Shown here piece after piece: positions 49,917-58,161 of a stretch of 64,000 bases of DNA (the first letter of the stretch is position 1; each line of letters starts with the position of its first letter). Location: assembly GCF_012396365.1 (NCBI RefSeq), contig NZ_JAAXPG010000016.1, forward strand, positions 62,001 to 126,000. Direction: 5' to 3'. The position numbers were made by a program, and so were the translations under genes. The notes below the pieces were generated by a model, which saw nothing but the letters and a program-made list of their open reading frames with translations, was not told the origin of the DNA and searched no databases. The stretch comes from Nocardiopsis alborubida. Its GTDB lineage: Bacteria; Actinomycetota; Actinomycetes; Streptosporangiales; Streptosporangiaceae.

Positions 49917-51290
49917 GTGACCCTTGCTTCCGCACGTCCGAACCGTCGTGCCCCGATCACCACGGACGTCCAGGTCCTCCCGGACACCCAGAACGTCCCG
50001 TCCACCCACGACCCCCTGAACCACCAGGACGTGCCGGCGCAGGCCGGACCGGCCCGCCAGGACACCACCGCCGCCACGGCCCGGACGCGCCGCCGCACGC
50101 TGCTGCTCGTCATCGTCCTCGGCGTGCTGTCCGCGATCGGCCCGCTCGCCACGGACCTGTACCTGCCCGCGCTGCCCCAGATCGCCTCCGACCTGGGCAC
50201 CAGCGAGGCCAGCGTCAAGCTCACCCTGACCTCGGTGATGGCCGGTCTGGCCCTGGGCCAGCTCGTCATCGGTCCGCTCAGCGACCGGTGGGGGCGCCGC
50301 GCGCCGCTGCTGGTCGGCATCGGCGTGTTCACCGCCACCACCCTGGCCATCGCGACGGTGGGCAGCGTGGAGATGTTCAGCCTGCTGCGCTTCGGCCAGG
50401 GGCTGTCGGCCGCGGCCGGACTGGTGATCTCCCGCGCGATCGTGCGGGACGTGTTCGACGGCGACGCCGCCGCCACCTTCTTCTCCCGGCTGGTGCTGCT
50501 CTCCGGTCTGGCACCCATGCTCGGTCCGATCCTGGGCGGCCAGCTGCTCTTCTTCGGGCCCTGGCAGCTGCTCTTCGCCGTGCTCGGCGCGACCGGGTTG
50601 GCGACCTTCGCCCTGGTGCTGTTCGGCCTGCCCGAGAGCCTGCCGCCCGAGCAGCGCGAGCGGGTCAGCCCGCGGGCGCAGCTGCGCGTGTTCGGCCGCC
50701 TGCTGCGCGACGTCCGCTTCACCGCTCCCACGCTCACGCTCGCGCTGAGCTTCGGGATGAGCTTCACCTACATCTCGACGTTCTCGTTCGTGGCCAACTC
50801 CCGTTTCGGGGCGAGCGCCCAGGAGTTCAGCCTGGTGTTCGCCGTGACCACGCTCGGGATGATCATCGGCAACCAGCTGAACGCCTACCTGATCCGCCGG
50901 GTCGAGATCCACCGCCGCCTGTTCCTGGGCCTGGCCGGGTCGATCGCCTCGGTGACCGCGCTGGCGGCCCTGGGTGCCTCGGGCGGAGCGAGCCTGGCGA
51001 CGGTGACCGCCGCGCTGTTCGTGATGATGGTGTTCACCGGGCTGGTGTCGCCGAACGCCACCGCGCTGGCCCTGGACGGGCAGCCGCCGAAGGTCGCCGG
51101 AAGCGGCTCGGCCCTGCTGGGCACGCTCCAGTTCGGCATCGGCTCCGGCCTGGCCTCGACCGCGGGGCTGACCGGCCCGGTGAGTCTGGCCAGCATGACC
51201 ACGGTCATGCTCGCCACGGCCGTGGCCGCCGCGGTGGTGTTCACCGCTTTCGCGGTGCGCACGCGACACACCGCGCTGGCCGCCGCCTGA
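49917..51290 (+). CDS. Bcr/CflA family multidrug efflux MFS transporter
   Basis: The 457-residue protein has a polar 60-residue N-terminus and 12 membrane segments of the DHA1 Bcr/CflA type. The first helix reads LLLVIVLGVLSAIGPLATDL with YLPALPQIASDLG, and motif A is GPLSDRWGRRAPLLVG. The family exports drugs such as bicyclomycin or chloramphenicol. GTG 49917 with GGAG upstream is the chosen start; GTG 49794 has a stronger ribosome site but atypical codon use between the two. It follows a structured leader that may control expression. Confidence 0.88.
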   Translation: MTLASARPNRRAPITTDVQVLPDTQNVPSTHDPLNHQDVPAQAGPARQDTTAATARTRRRTLLLVIVLGVLSAIGPLATDLYLPALPQIASDLGTSEASVKLTLTSVMAGLALGQLVIGPLSDRWGRRAPLLVGIGVFTATTLAIATVGSVEMFSLLRFGQGLSAAAGLVISRAIVRDVFDGDAAATFFSRLVLLSGLAPMLGPILGGQLLFFGPWQLLFAVLGATGLATFALVLFGLPESLPPEQRERVSPRAQLRVFGRLLRDVRFTAPTLTLALSFGMSFTYISTFSFVANSRFGASAQEFSLVFAVTTLGMIIGNQLNAYLIRRVEIHRRLFLGLAGSIASVTALAALGASGGASLATVTAALFVMMVFTGLVSPNATALALDGQPPKVAGSGSALLGTLQFGIGSGLASTAGLTGPVSLASMTTVMLATAVAAAVVFTAFAVRTRHTALAAA

Positions 51291-51349
51291 GTGTCGGTGC
51301 GCACGGCTAGTGTGATCCGCTCGTTCAGGCCAGATCCAAGGAGCGCGAC

Positions 51350-51862
51350 GTGTTCCCCAGCCCCCAGGCGCAGTCCCTGACCAACGAGGCACCCGGTGTG
51401 TGGGAGGAGGTGCTCCCCCACCTGGCGGAGTCGGCCGCGACGTGCTGGCTGACCGTGACGCGCGCGGACGGCCACCCGCACACCCGGCCGCTGCTGGCGG
51501 TGTGGGTGGACGGGCAGCCCTTCTTCGCGTCGGGCGAGGGCACCGCCAAGTCCCGGCTACTGGCCGCCTCCCCGCAGGTGAGCCTGGCCTTCACCACCGG
51601 TCTCATGGACGTGGTGGTGGAGGGCACCGCCGAGCGGGTACAGGACCCCGGCCTGCTGGGCCGGGTGGCCGCGGCCTACGCCGAACGCCACGGGTGGGCT
51701 CCGGCCTCCGGGGACGGCGGGCTGACCGGCCCGGAGGGGGCGCCGACCGCGGGGCCGCCGCCCTACCGGGTGTTCACGATCCCCCCGTCGACGGTGTTCG
51801 CCTTCCCGGTCTCGGAACTGCCGCACGGCCCCACCAGGTGGCGGTTCGACGTGTGGCCGTGA
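51350..51862 (+). CDS. Pyridoxamine 5'-phosphate oxidase-like protein
   Basis: The 170-residue split-barrel flavin protein has the PNPOx-like fold: ATCWLTVTRADGHPHTRPLLAVWVDGQPFFASG, then AASPQVSLAFTTGLMDVVVEGTAERV and the C-terminal WRFDVWP. It is expected to bind FMN or F420, and the substrate is unknown. The start is GTG 51350 with AAGGAG upstream. A separate gene of the common actinobacterial F420/FMN split-barrel type. Confidence 0.88.
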   Translation: MFPSPQAQSLTNEAPGVWEEVLPHLAESAATCWLTVTRADGHPHTRPLLAVWVDGQPFFASGEGTAKSRLLAASPQVSLAFTTGLMDVVVEGTAERVQDPGLLGRVAAAYAERHGWAPASGDGGLTGPEGAPTAGPPPYRVFTIPPSTVFAFPVSELPHGPTRWRFDVWP

Positions 51863-52002
51863 GCCGGGGACGGCGCGGACCCGGCGGAGGGGCGGGTCTC
51901 CGGAGAAGCGGGAGACGGGACCGGGTGAAACGTCGCGTCTCGCGGGTAGGTCTCCGGCGAAGACAACACGACCTCCCACCCCCAATCCCCTGGAGGCAGA
52001 GA

Positions 52003-52212
52003 GTGCGAGTACGCATCGTTCTTTCGACCCTCGTCGTCCTGTGGCTGCTCATCGGGTTGATCGCCGCGTTCCAGCGCGGTCTTTTCAGCGATGACGAGAC
52101 CTCGTGCTCGACGCTGGGCCACACCGTCGGCACCATCTTCGTCGGGCCGCTGAACTACATGGGGGTCAATCCGACCATCGAGTGCCCGCCCCTGCCCGAG
52201 CCCTCCGAGTAG
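52003..52212 (+). CDS. Small single-pass membrane protein (hypothetical)
   Basis: The 69-residue protein has one helix (IVLSTLVVLWLLIGLIAAF) and an outer tail with two cysteines (ETSCSTLG and IECPPLPEP) that could form a disulphide. GTG 52003 has a strong GGAGG upstream. Similar short proteins occur in many Nocardiopsis and Streptomyces genomes with no function known. The middle GPLNYMGVNP is the most conserved-looking part. Confidence 0.78.
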   Translation: MRVRIVLSTLVVLWLLIGLIAAFQRGLFSDDETSCSTLGHTVGTIFVGPLNYMGVNPTIECPPLPEPSE

Positions 52213-52269
52213 CGGATCCGGCGCCGTGCCCCCGTCGGGGCGCGGCGCCGTTCGGCGCCCGCCGACCGG

Positions 52270-52520
52270 GACGGCGCGCCGGAGTTCGGTTTCCAACGCG
52301 TCCGCCGGTTCCGGCCGGATCCGCGCGACCTCGGTGACCAGCAGCGCTGTCAGGGCGCCGAGGGCCCGGAGCAGTTCCTCCCCGGTGAGCGCGCGGACGA
52401 GTGTGGCCTCCGGGGAGGCGGTGAACCCGGCGGGCAGCAGGTGCGCGCCCTTGTCGAACACCGTGGGACGGTCCAGCCGCAGGCACGCCGCCGTCTGCTC
52501 GCGCGGGTCGCGTCGGGGGC
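52270..52520 (-). pseudogene. Gene remnant with FDKGAHLLPAG motif
   Basis: A minus-strand frame gives RPTVFDKGAHLLPAGFTASP, then LVRALTGEELLRALGALTALLVTEVARIRPEPADALETEL, with good codon bias, but a stop lies just upstream and there is no start or ribosome site. It looks like the C-terminal third of a protein whose front half was lost. A nucleotidyltransferase-like origin was considered but is not shown by any motif. It lies next to the alkD remnant. Confidence 0.4.
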
Positions 52521-52544
52521 ATGGCGGCGTTCCTCACTCGTCGG

Positions 52545-52700
52545 TCGGCGCGCTCGCAGGGAACGGTAGTGGGCGCGCCGACCGGAGTCGAGCTTCTCGA
52601 TCGCGGCGCGCAGCGTCCACCCCACCGCCTTCTGCACCAGTTCGTGGGCGTCGCCCAGGAGCATCTCTGACAGCGCGAAGCGGTGCGGTGGCCATGACGG
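52545..52700 (-). pseudogene. Remnant of a DNA alkylation repair (AlkD-like) gene
   Basis: One frame reads SEMLLGDAHELVQKAVGWTLR, a hallmark of AlkD-like HEAT-repeat DNA glycosylases, and then jumps to AAIEKLDSGRRAHYRSLRAR, which matches the family's last helix. About 25-30 residues normally found between them are missing. The N-terminal 150 or more residues and the start are absent. It is therefore a truncated fragment with an internal deletion. Confidence 0.65.
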
Positions 52701-52788
52701 CACGGTAGACGGTCCCGGTGACGCTCGGCGCGGACGGCGTCCGCGAGAGGACGGCCCCCGCGGCGTCCTCACGGCGGCGCCGCGCGCC

Positions 52789-53646
52789 TCATCCGCGGTC
52801 GCGCCTGTCCTGTCCCATCTCCTCGCGCAGCTGCCCCAGGACGCCGTTGAGGAGCCGGGACACGTGCATCTGCGAGTAGCCGAGGCAGTCGGCGATCTCG
52901 GACTGGGTGTGGTCGCCGAAGAAGCGGAGCCTGAGGATCTCGCGCTCGCGTTCGGGCAGGCGGGCCAGGGCGGGCTTGAGCGACTCGCGCTGGACCACCA
53001 GCTCCAGGTCCCCGTCCTCGCTGCCCAGGTGGTCCTCCAGCCGGGTGCCCTCCTGGCCGTCGGCGTCGGAGGTGTCCGGGGCGTCCAGCGACAGGGAGCG
53101 GTAGGACTCCGAGACCTGGATGAGTTCGCTGACCTCGGCCTCGGGCAGCCCCATCTCCTCGGAGAGTTCGCGGAGCGCGGGCGTGCGCGCGTGGGCCTGC
53201 TGGAAGTCGTTGAGCGCCCGGCGCAGCCTGATCCGGTTCTCCTGGTGGCGCCTGGACACGCGCACGGCCCAGGTGTGGTCGCGGAAGTGCCGCTTGATCT
53301 CGCCGGTGACCGTGGGCATCAGGTAGGAGATGAACGGTTTGCCGCGGTCGGGGTTGTAGCCGTGGATGGCCTTGACCAACCCGAGCATGGCGGTCTGTTG
53401 CAGGTCGTCCAGCGGTTCGCCGCGGCCGTTGTAACGGCGCGCGAGCTTGTTGACCAGCGGCTGGTAGAGGACCACCACCTGCTCGCACAGGTCGTCGGCC
53501 CGCGGATCGCCCCTGTCCAGGCCGTGGAGTTCGACGAGTATGTCCTCCGCGGAGGGGTCCTCGTCCCAGGCCGGTCTGCGTGGTCCGGGAATGACGGGTG
53601 TGTGGTCAGAGGTCTTGTGTGTCGTTTGGGGAACGTTGATGGACAA
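52789..53646 (-). CDS. SigB/SigF/SigG-type RNA polymerase sigma factor
   Basis: The 285-residue sigma-70 group 3 protein has region 2 (LYQPLVNKLARRYNGRGEPL, then GLVKAIHGYNPDRGKPFISYLMPTVTGEIKRHFRDHTW), region 3 (ARTPALRELSEEMGLPEAEVSEL) and region 4 (LARLPEREREILRLRFFGDHTQSEIADCLGYSQMHVSRLL). Such factors direct stress- or development-specific promoters and are normally held by an anti-sigma factor, which is not adjacent. The start is uncertain: TTG 53646 is used, with GGGGG upstream; no good ATG or GTG lies near the conserved domain. Confidence 0.88.
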   Translation of the reverse strand: MSINVPQTTHKTSDHTPVIPGPRRPAWDEDPSAEDILVELHGLDRGDPRADDLCEQVVVLYQPLVNKLARRYNGRGEPLDDLQQTAMLGLVKAIHGYNPDRGKPFISYLMPTVTGEIKRHFRDHTWAVRVSRRHQENRIRLRRALNDFQQAHARTPALRELSEEMGLPEAEVSELIQVSESYRSLSLDAPDTSDADGQEGTRLEDHLGSEDGDLELVVQRESLKPALARLPEREREILRLRFFGDHTQSEIADCLGYSQMHVSRLLNGVLGQLREEMGQDRRDRG

Positions 53647-54223
53647 GAGGAAGCCCCCGGTGTCGTGTCCTGTTCGGTTCCTGGTGTCTGCCCGGAGGGC
53701 AGTGGGCCGACGGCGCGGCCGCGCTGTCGGTCGAGGTAGGAGACTGGGATCCGGCGGGGGATGATCTCGATGTGAGGAGTACGTTCCCTCAGGAATGGAC
53801 TCAAAAGCCGCGGAGAGAAAATTTTTCGACATGGGGAAGAAATCATCCCGCGCTCGCTCACGGCGACCGGAAAGCACGGAAAAAGCGCCCGCGCCCCACG
53901 GGGAGCCCCACACCTCCGCTGGTCACAGCGGCCAGACCTCCCCGCTCATTGGCGTCCCACCTGTCGGCACCGACCCCGCCCCCACGCACCGACCACACTT
54001 CCCTGGGCAATGTTGATTTTACTCGAACGTGAGTTCGATTCGTTTTTCCGGCGAATATAAACGCTGCCTAAAAAACCAGGGCACCGGGTGGACGCGCCTC
54101 GGGAAAGGGCGCTCCGACCCCGGGGGCGGGCGTGTTCCCTGCCGGGCCCGCCCGCCGTCCCCGGACACCGGGGACCTCCGTGGGGCTCCGGGGAGGGCAC
54201 TGCTCCCGCGGTTCCGGGGCGTC
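53647..54223. other. 577-bp gap between the sigma factor and CDF genes
   Basis: No gene is seen. An AT-rich patch at 54003-54080 contains a dyad TCGAAC-GTGA-GTTCGA (54023-54038) and ATTCG/CGAAT repeats (54038-54042, 54052-54056), possibly the end of the CDF transcript. The sigma gene promoter should lie in 53650-53880; no certain elements were found. Confidence 0.45.
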
Positions 54224-55150
54224 TCAGTCCGCCGGCTGCGGACGCAGCAGGTCGGGTTCGATGTAGATGATCGTGGCGATGGGCACCGCCTCGCGGATAC
54301 GCCGCTCCGCCTCGTCGATGGCGGCGGTGACGCGGCGGGCGTCGTCCTCGGCGTCCACGGCCACCTTGGCCGCGACCAGCAGCTCCTCCGGTCCCAGGTG
54401 CATCGTGCGCATGTGGATGACCGCGTCGATGTCCGCGCAGTCCAGGATGGCCCCGCGGATGCGGCGGATGTGCTCCTCGCTGGCCGACTCACCGATGAGC
54501 AGGCTCTTCATCTCCACCGCCAGGACCACCGCGAACACCATGAGCAGCAGGCCGATGGCCCCCGAACCGAGCCCGTCCCAGACTCCGTTGCCGGTGATCA
54601 GTGTGAGGCTGACCCCGGCCAGGGCGAAGACCAGGCCGATGAGGGCGCCGGTGTCCTCCAACAGGATCACCGGCAGTTCCGGGGCCTTGGTGCGGCGGAT
54701 GAAGCCGAACCACCCCACCCGGGCGCGCGCCGTCCTGGTCTGGCGCATCGCGGTGCGCAGCGCCGTCGACTCCAGGACGGCGGCCACCAGCAGCACCACG
54801 ACGGGGACCCACTGCCAGGAGGTGATCGGGTGCGGGTCGCGGATCTTCTCCCAGGCCTCGTACAGGGCGAACAGCCCGCCGAGGGTGAACAGCACGATCG
54901 CCACCAGGAAGGCGTAGACGTAGCGCTCGTGGCCGAAACCGAAGGGGTGTTCCCGTGTGGCCGTGCGCCTGGCCCGCCGCCCGCCGACCAGCAGCAGGAG
55001 CTGGTTGCCCGAGTCGGCCACGGAGTGCACCGACTCCGCGAGCATCGCCGACGAGGCGGTCAGGAGGTAGGCGACGAACTTGGTCACGGCGATCCCGAGA
55101 TTGGCCGCCAACGCCATGACCACGGCCCTCGTGCTGTCCTCGCCACTCAC
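54224..55150 (-). CDS. Cation diffusion facilitator family transporter
   Basis: The 308-residue protein has six membrane segments and a cytoplasmic C-terminal domain. The first metal site is in MLAESVHSVADSGNQLLLL (HxxxD); the second site reads ILLEDTGALIGLVFAL with Glu-Asp in place of His-Asp, found in CDF members with altered metal choice. Expected substrate is Zn2+, Mn2+ or Fe2+, exported by proton antiport. GTG 55150 was used. It follows the minus-strand TetR gene by about 190 bp and may have its own promoter. Confidence 0.9.
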   Translation of the reverse strand: MSGEDSTRAVVMALAANLGIAVTKFVAYLLTASSAMLAESVHSVADSGNQLLLLVGGRRARRTATREHPFGFGHERYVYAFLVAIVLFTLGGLFALYEAWEKIRDPHPITSWQWVPVVVLLVAAVLESTALRTAMRQTRTARARVGWFGFIRRTKAPELPVILLEDTGALIGLVFALAGVSLTLITGNGVWDGLGSGAIGLLLMVFAVVLAVEMKSLLIGESASEEHIRRIRGAILDCADIDAVIHMRTMHLGPEELLVAAKVAVDAEDDARRVTAAIDEAERRIREAVPIATIIYIEPDLLRPQPAD

Positions 55151-55337
55151 GGCGTCGCCCCCTCGTCAGCCGCGGACCGCCCGGCCCGGAGACAGGGGGT
55201 GGTCCGCGCGGCCGTATCGGCCCTGGTCGCCCGCGGCGGCCAGGGCCTCACCCCGAACCGTCCCAGGTTCCGGGGAGGCCGGTGCACGCGCAAGCACCCC
55301 CGCCGCCGTGTCGGGCCGCGGGGGCGCTGTCGGAGCT

Positions 55338-56081
55338 CTAGGACCGTTCGGCGGCGCGGGAGCGCACGCGCAGCTCGACTCCGTCCAGGAGCCAGTCCAG
55401 CCCCTGCGAGAAGGCCTCCTCCGGAGTCGGGCCCGCGGTGGTCATGCGTTCGATGGCCGGGTAGCGCCCCGCCCCGCCCGCGCGGGCGGCCAGGAAGGCC
55501 TCCTGGACCGTGTCCCACGTACGCCCGTCGGGAGCGGTCCAGGCCTCGGCCCGGTCAGCCTGGACCACCAGGGCGACGTGCCCGCGGACGTAGCCGTCCA
55601 CGGCCTCCACGACGGTCAACGCCTCGTGGCCGCTCAGCCCGGTGCCGTCGAAGACCCGCACGGCGGAGTCGGCCCAGGCGAAGGTGTGCGGGCCGACCGG
55701 CTGCCCCGTGCCCGTGAGTTCGACGAGCCAGGGGTGCTCGCGGTAGGAGCGCAGGTCCTCGTGGGCCCATGACCAGACCTTCTCCCGCCAGGTGCCGGTG
55801 CGGGTGTGGGGCAGGACCGCCTGGCCGACCATCGTGTCCACCATCAGGGCGATCAGGGCCGACTTGTCGGGAACGTAGGTGTAGAGCGTGGCGGCGCCCA
55901 CACCGAGCCGGGCGGCGACCCTGCGCATGGACAACGCGTCGACGCCCTCCTGCTCCGCGACCTCCATGGCGGCCTCGACGACGCGCTCCGCGGTGAGGTT
56001 GTGCCGGGGGCCGCGCCGGGGCCGCCGAGGGCCGTTCCACAGCAGTTCGAGCGTGGCCGTGGGGTCGTGGGCGTACGCCAC
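55338..56081 (-). CDS. TetR family transcriptional regulator (TetR_C type)
   Basis: The 247-residue protein has an N-terminal HTH (LTAERVVEAAMEVAEQEGVDALSMRRVAARLGVGAATLYTYV) and a C-terminal domain of the tetracycline-repressor type (ALTVVEAVDGYVRGHVALVVQ). GTG 56081 has GAGGAGG upstream. A 19-bp perfect inverted repeat starts 17 bp away and lies in the divergent region with the CPBP/hydrolase fusion gene, so it very probably represses both itself and that gene. The ligand is unknown. Confidence 0.92.
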   Translation of the reverse strand: MAYAHDPTATLELLWNGPRRPRRGPRHNLTAERVVEAAMEVAEQEGVDALSMRRVAARLGVGAATLYTYVPDKSALIALMVDTMVGQAVLPHTRTGTWREKVWSWAHEDLRSYREHPWLVELTGTGQPVGPHTFAWADSAVRVFDGTGLSGHEALTVVEAVDGYVRGHVALVVQADRAEAWTAPDGRTWDTVQEAFLAARAGGAGRYPAIERMTTAGPTPEEAFSQGLDWLLDGVELRVRSRAAERS

Positions 56082-56097
56082 TCTTGCCTCCTCGAAA

Positions 56098-56143
56098 AAA
56101 CTCCGTACACTGTTCGGACAAGGTCGAACAGTGTACGGAGTTT
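56098..56143. promoter_or_regulatory. Perfect 19-bp inverted repeat operator
   Basis: Arms 56098-56116 and 56125-56143 (AAACTCCGTACACTGTTCG and its complement) flank an 8-bp spacer, in the 80-bp gap between the TetR gene and the fusion gene. Each arm contains the TACACTGTTC core common in TetR operators. Confidence 0.85.
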
Positions 56144-56161
56144 ACCCCCGGGAAGGCGGCC

Positions 56162-58066
56162 ATGCCGGACAAGCCCCACTCCACGCCCCCATCCGGCACC
56201 GGGTCCCCCGCCCCGAAGGCCGCACGCCCCCGGGTGGGCCCCGTGGCCTCGGCCGTCCTGGTGTTCGGTGCCGCCACCCTGGTCGGTGTGCTCGCCGCGG
56301 CCGCCTCGACGCTGGCTCCGGGCTCCGCCGGAGACCCCGACTCCCTCTCCGCCCTGGCCGTGCGGGCCGCCCTCTTCACCGCGCTGGTCCCGCCGCTGCT
56401 GTGGGCCGCCCGCCGCTTCCTGGACCGCGCGCCGACTCCCGCGTTCGGCCTCGCACCCGGGAGACGGTTCGTCCCGCCGGCCGGCGCGCTCGCCGTCCTC
56501 CTCGCCTCGTCCGTGCTCCTGGGCGCGGCGTCGGCCCTGGGCGCGGCCTCCCTGGACACCGGTGCGACCGGGGAGGCCGTCCTGACCCTGGTCGTCCTCC
56601 TCCCCCTGCTCCTGGCGGCCCAGATCCTGCCCGAGGAGCTGGTCTTCCGCGGCTACGCGCAGCACCACCTGGACCACCGGTTCTCCCCCTGGGCGGCCCT
56701 TCTGGGCCAGGCCGTCCTGTACACGCTCTTCGTCGCCGCGGTCACCGGCACGCCGGGACTCTCCGGCGAGGTGTTCCTCCTGGGCCTGTTCCTCGGAGCC
56801 CTGAGAACGACCGCCGGGGAGGTGTGGACGCCGCTGGCCGCGCGAACGGCCCTGACCGCCGTCGGTGTGCTCTCCGACGGCCTGGGCCTGCGCCTGTCCT
56901 CCGCTCCGGAGCTGTGGCAGGCGCTGCTCTCCTTCGTCCCGGCCCTGGTCGCCTTCTGGGTCGTGCACCTGCTGCACGGCCGCGTCCGGGGCCGGGCGGA
57001 CGACCCCTTCCCGGATGCGGGCGGGCCGCGCCGCCCCCTGGTCCAGAAGGGGATCCTGTACGACGTCGGTTCCAGCTACCTGCCCGGCCAGAGCTCCCGG
57101 CAGCGGTGGCGTCCGGATGTGGTGGACCGGGAGATGCGGGTGATCCGCGAGGACCTGCACTGCACGGCGGTCACCGTGTTCGGCGAGGACCCCGGGCGGC
57201 TGGAGGAGGCGGCGGGCCTGGCGCTGGACCGGGGGCTGTACGTGTGGATCCAGCCCCGCCTGGTCGACGCGGCGCCCGGGGAGCTCGCGGCCCACCTGGG
57301 CCGGACCGCGGAGGCGGCCGAACGGCTGCGCCGCGACCACCCCGGGCGGGTCGGCCTCAACGTGGGCTGCGAGATCAGCGTGTTCGCCACCGGAGTGCTG
57401 CCGGGCCGCGACTTCGACCGACGCACGCGCGCGCTGGGGCTGCTCTTCCCCCTGCTGCCGTGGTTCGACCGCAGGCTCAACCGGCTGCTGCGCGAGCTGG
57501 CAGGCACCGCGCGCGCGAGGTTCCAGGGGCCGCTCACCTACGGTTCCGGCGCCTGGGAGACCGTGGACTGGACACCGTTCGACGTGGTCGGCGTCGACTA
57601 CTACCTGGACGAACTCACCCGCCGCACCTACCGGCAGGGGCTGCGACGGCTGCGCGCCCACGGCAAACCGGTGGTCGTCACCGAGTTCGGCTGCTGTTCC
57701 TACGCGGGCGCCCGGGACAGGGGCGGCTCGGGCTCGGACATCCTGGACTGGAGCGACCCGGAGGACCGCAGGGTCAGTGGCGGGCACGTCCGCGACGAGC
57801 GGGTGCAGGCCGACCTCATCGGCGACCTGCTGGACGTGTTCGAGACCGAGGAGGTGCACGGGGCGTTCGTGTGCATGTTCATCGAGGGGGACTGCCGTTA
57901 CTCCCCCGATCCCACCCGTGACCAGGACATGGCCAGTTTCGGAATCGTGCGCCCGCCTCCGCTGGAGTCGGGGCTGTCCCCCGACGACGGCCACTGGGAG
58001 CCCAAGCTGGCCTTCCACACCCTGGCCGCCCGCTACGCCGGGGAGGCGACCGACCACACGGCCTGA
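56162..58066 (+). CDS. Fusion of CPBP membrane protease and glycoside-hydrolase-like TIM barrel
   Basis: The 634-residue protein starts at ATG 56162 (GGAAGG upstream). Residues 1-285 have about eight membrane helices with the CPBP motif E158-E159-L-V-F-R163 (PEELVFRGYAQ) and a later EVFLLGLFLGAL segment with no second His motif recognised. From about residue 295 a soluble TIM-barrel-like domain begins (KGILYDVGSSYLPG, VDREMRVIREDLHCTAVTVFGED). It has Glu404 in NVGCEISVF and Glu508 in VVTEFGCC, the acid/base and nucleophile positions of clan GH-A. Stand-alone versions are annotated as abortive infection proteins. It is controlled by the divergent TetR gene. Confidence 0.82.
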   Translation: MPDKPHSTPPSGTGSPAPKAARPRVGPVASAVLVFGAATLVGVLAAAASTLAPGSAGDPDSLSALAVRAALFTALVPPLLWAARRFLDRAPTPAFGLAPGRRFVPPAGALAVLLASSVLLGAASALGAASLDTGATGEAVLTLVVLLPLLLAAQILPEELVFRGYAQHHLDHRFSPWAALLGQAVLYTLFVAAVTGTPGLSGEVFLLGLFLGALRTTAGEVWTPLAARTALTAVGVLSDGLGLRLSSAPELWQALLSFVPALVAFWVVHLLHGRVRGRADDPFPDAGGPRRPLVQKGILYDVGSSYLPGQSSRQRWRPDVVDREMRVIREDLHCTAVTVFGEDPGRLEEAAGLALDRGLYVWIQPRLVDAAPGELAAHLGRTAEAAERLRRDHPGRVGLNVGCEISVFATGVLPGRDFDRRTRALGLLFPLLPWFDRRLNRLLRELAGTARARFQGPLTYGSGAWETVDWTPFDVVGVDYYLDELTRRTYRQGLRRLRAHGKPVVVTEFGCCSYAGARDRGGSGSDILDWSDPEDRRVSGGHVRDERVQADLIGDLLDVFETEEVHGAFVCMFIEGDCRYSPDPTRDQDMASFGIVRPPPLESGLSPDDGHWEPKLAFHTLAARYAGEATDHTA

Positions 58067-58161
58067 GCCGCCGGCGACCAGCCTCCGCCCCCGGCCGCTG
58101 GTCCGGCACCGCGCGGAGCGGCTGCGGGGCCCGGGGCGGCACGGCCCCGGCGCGTCGTCCG

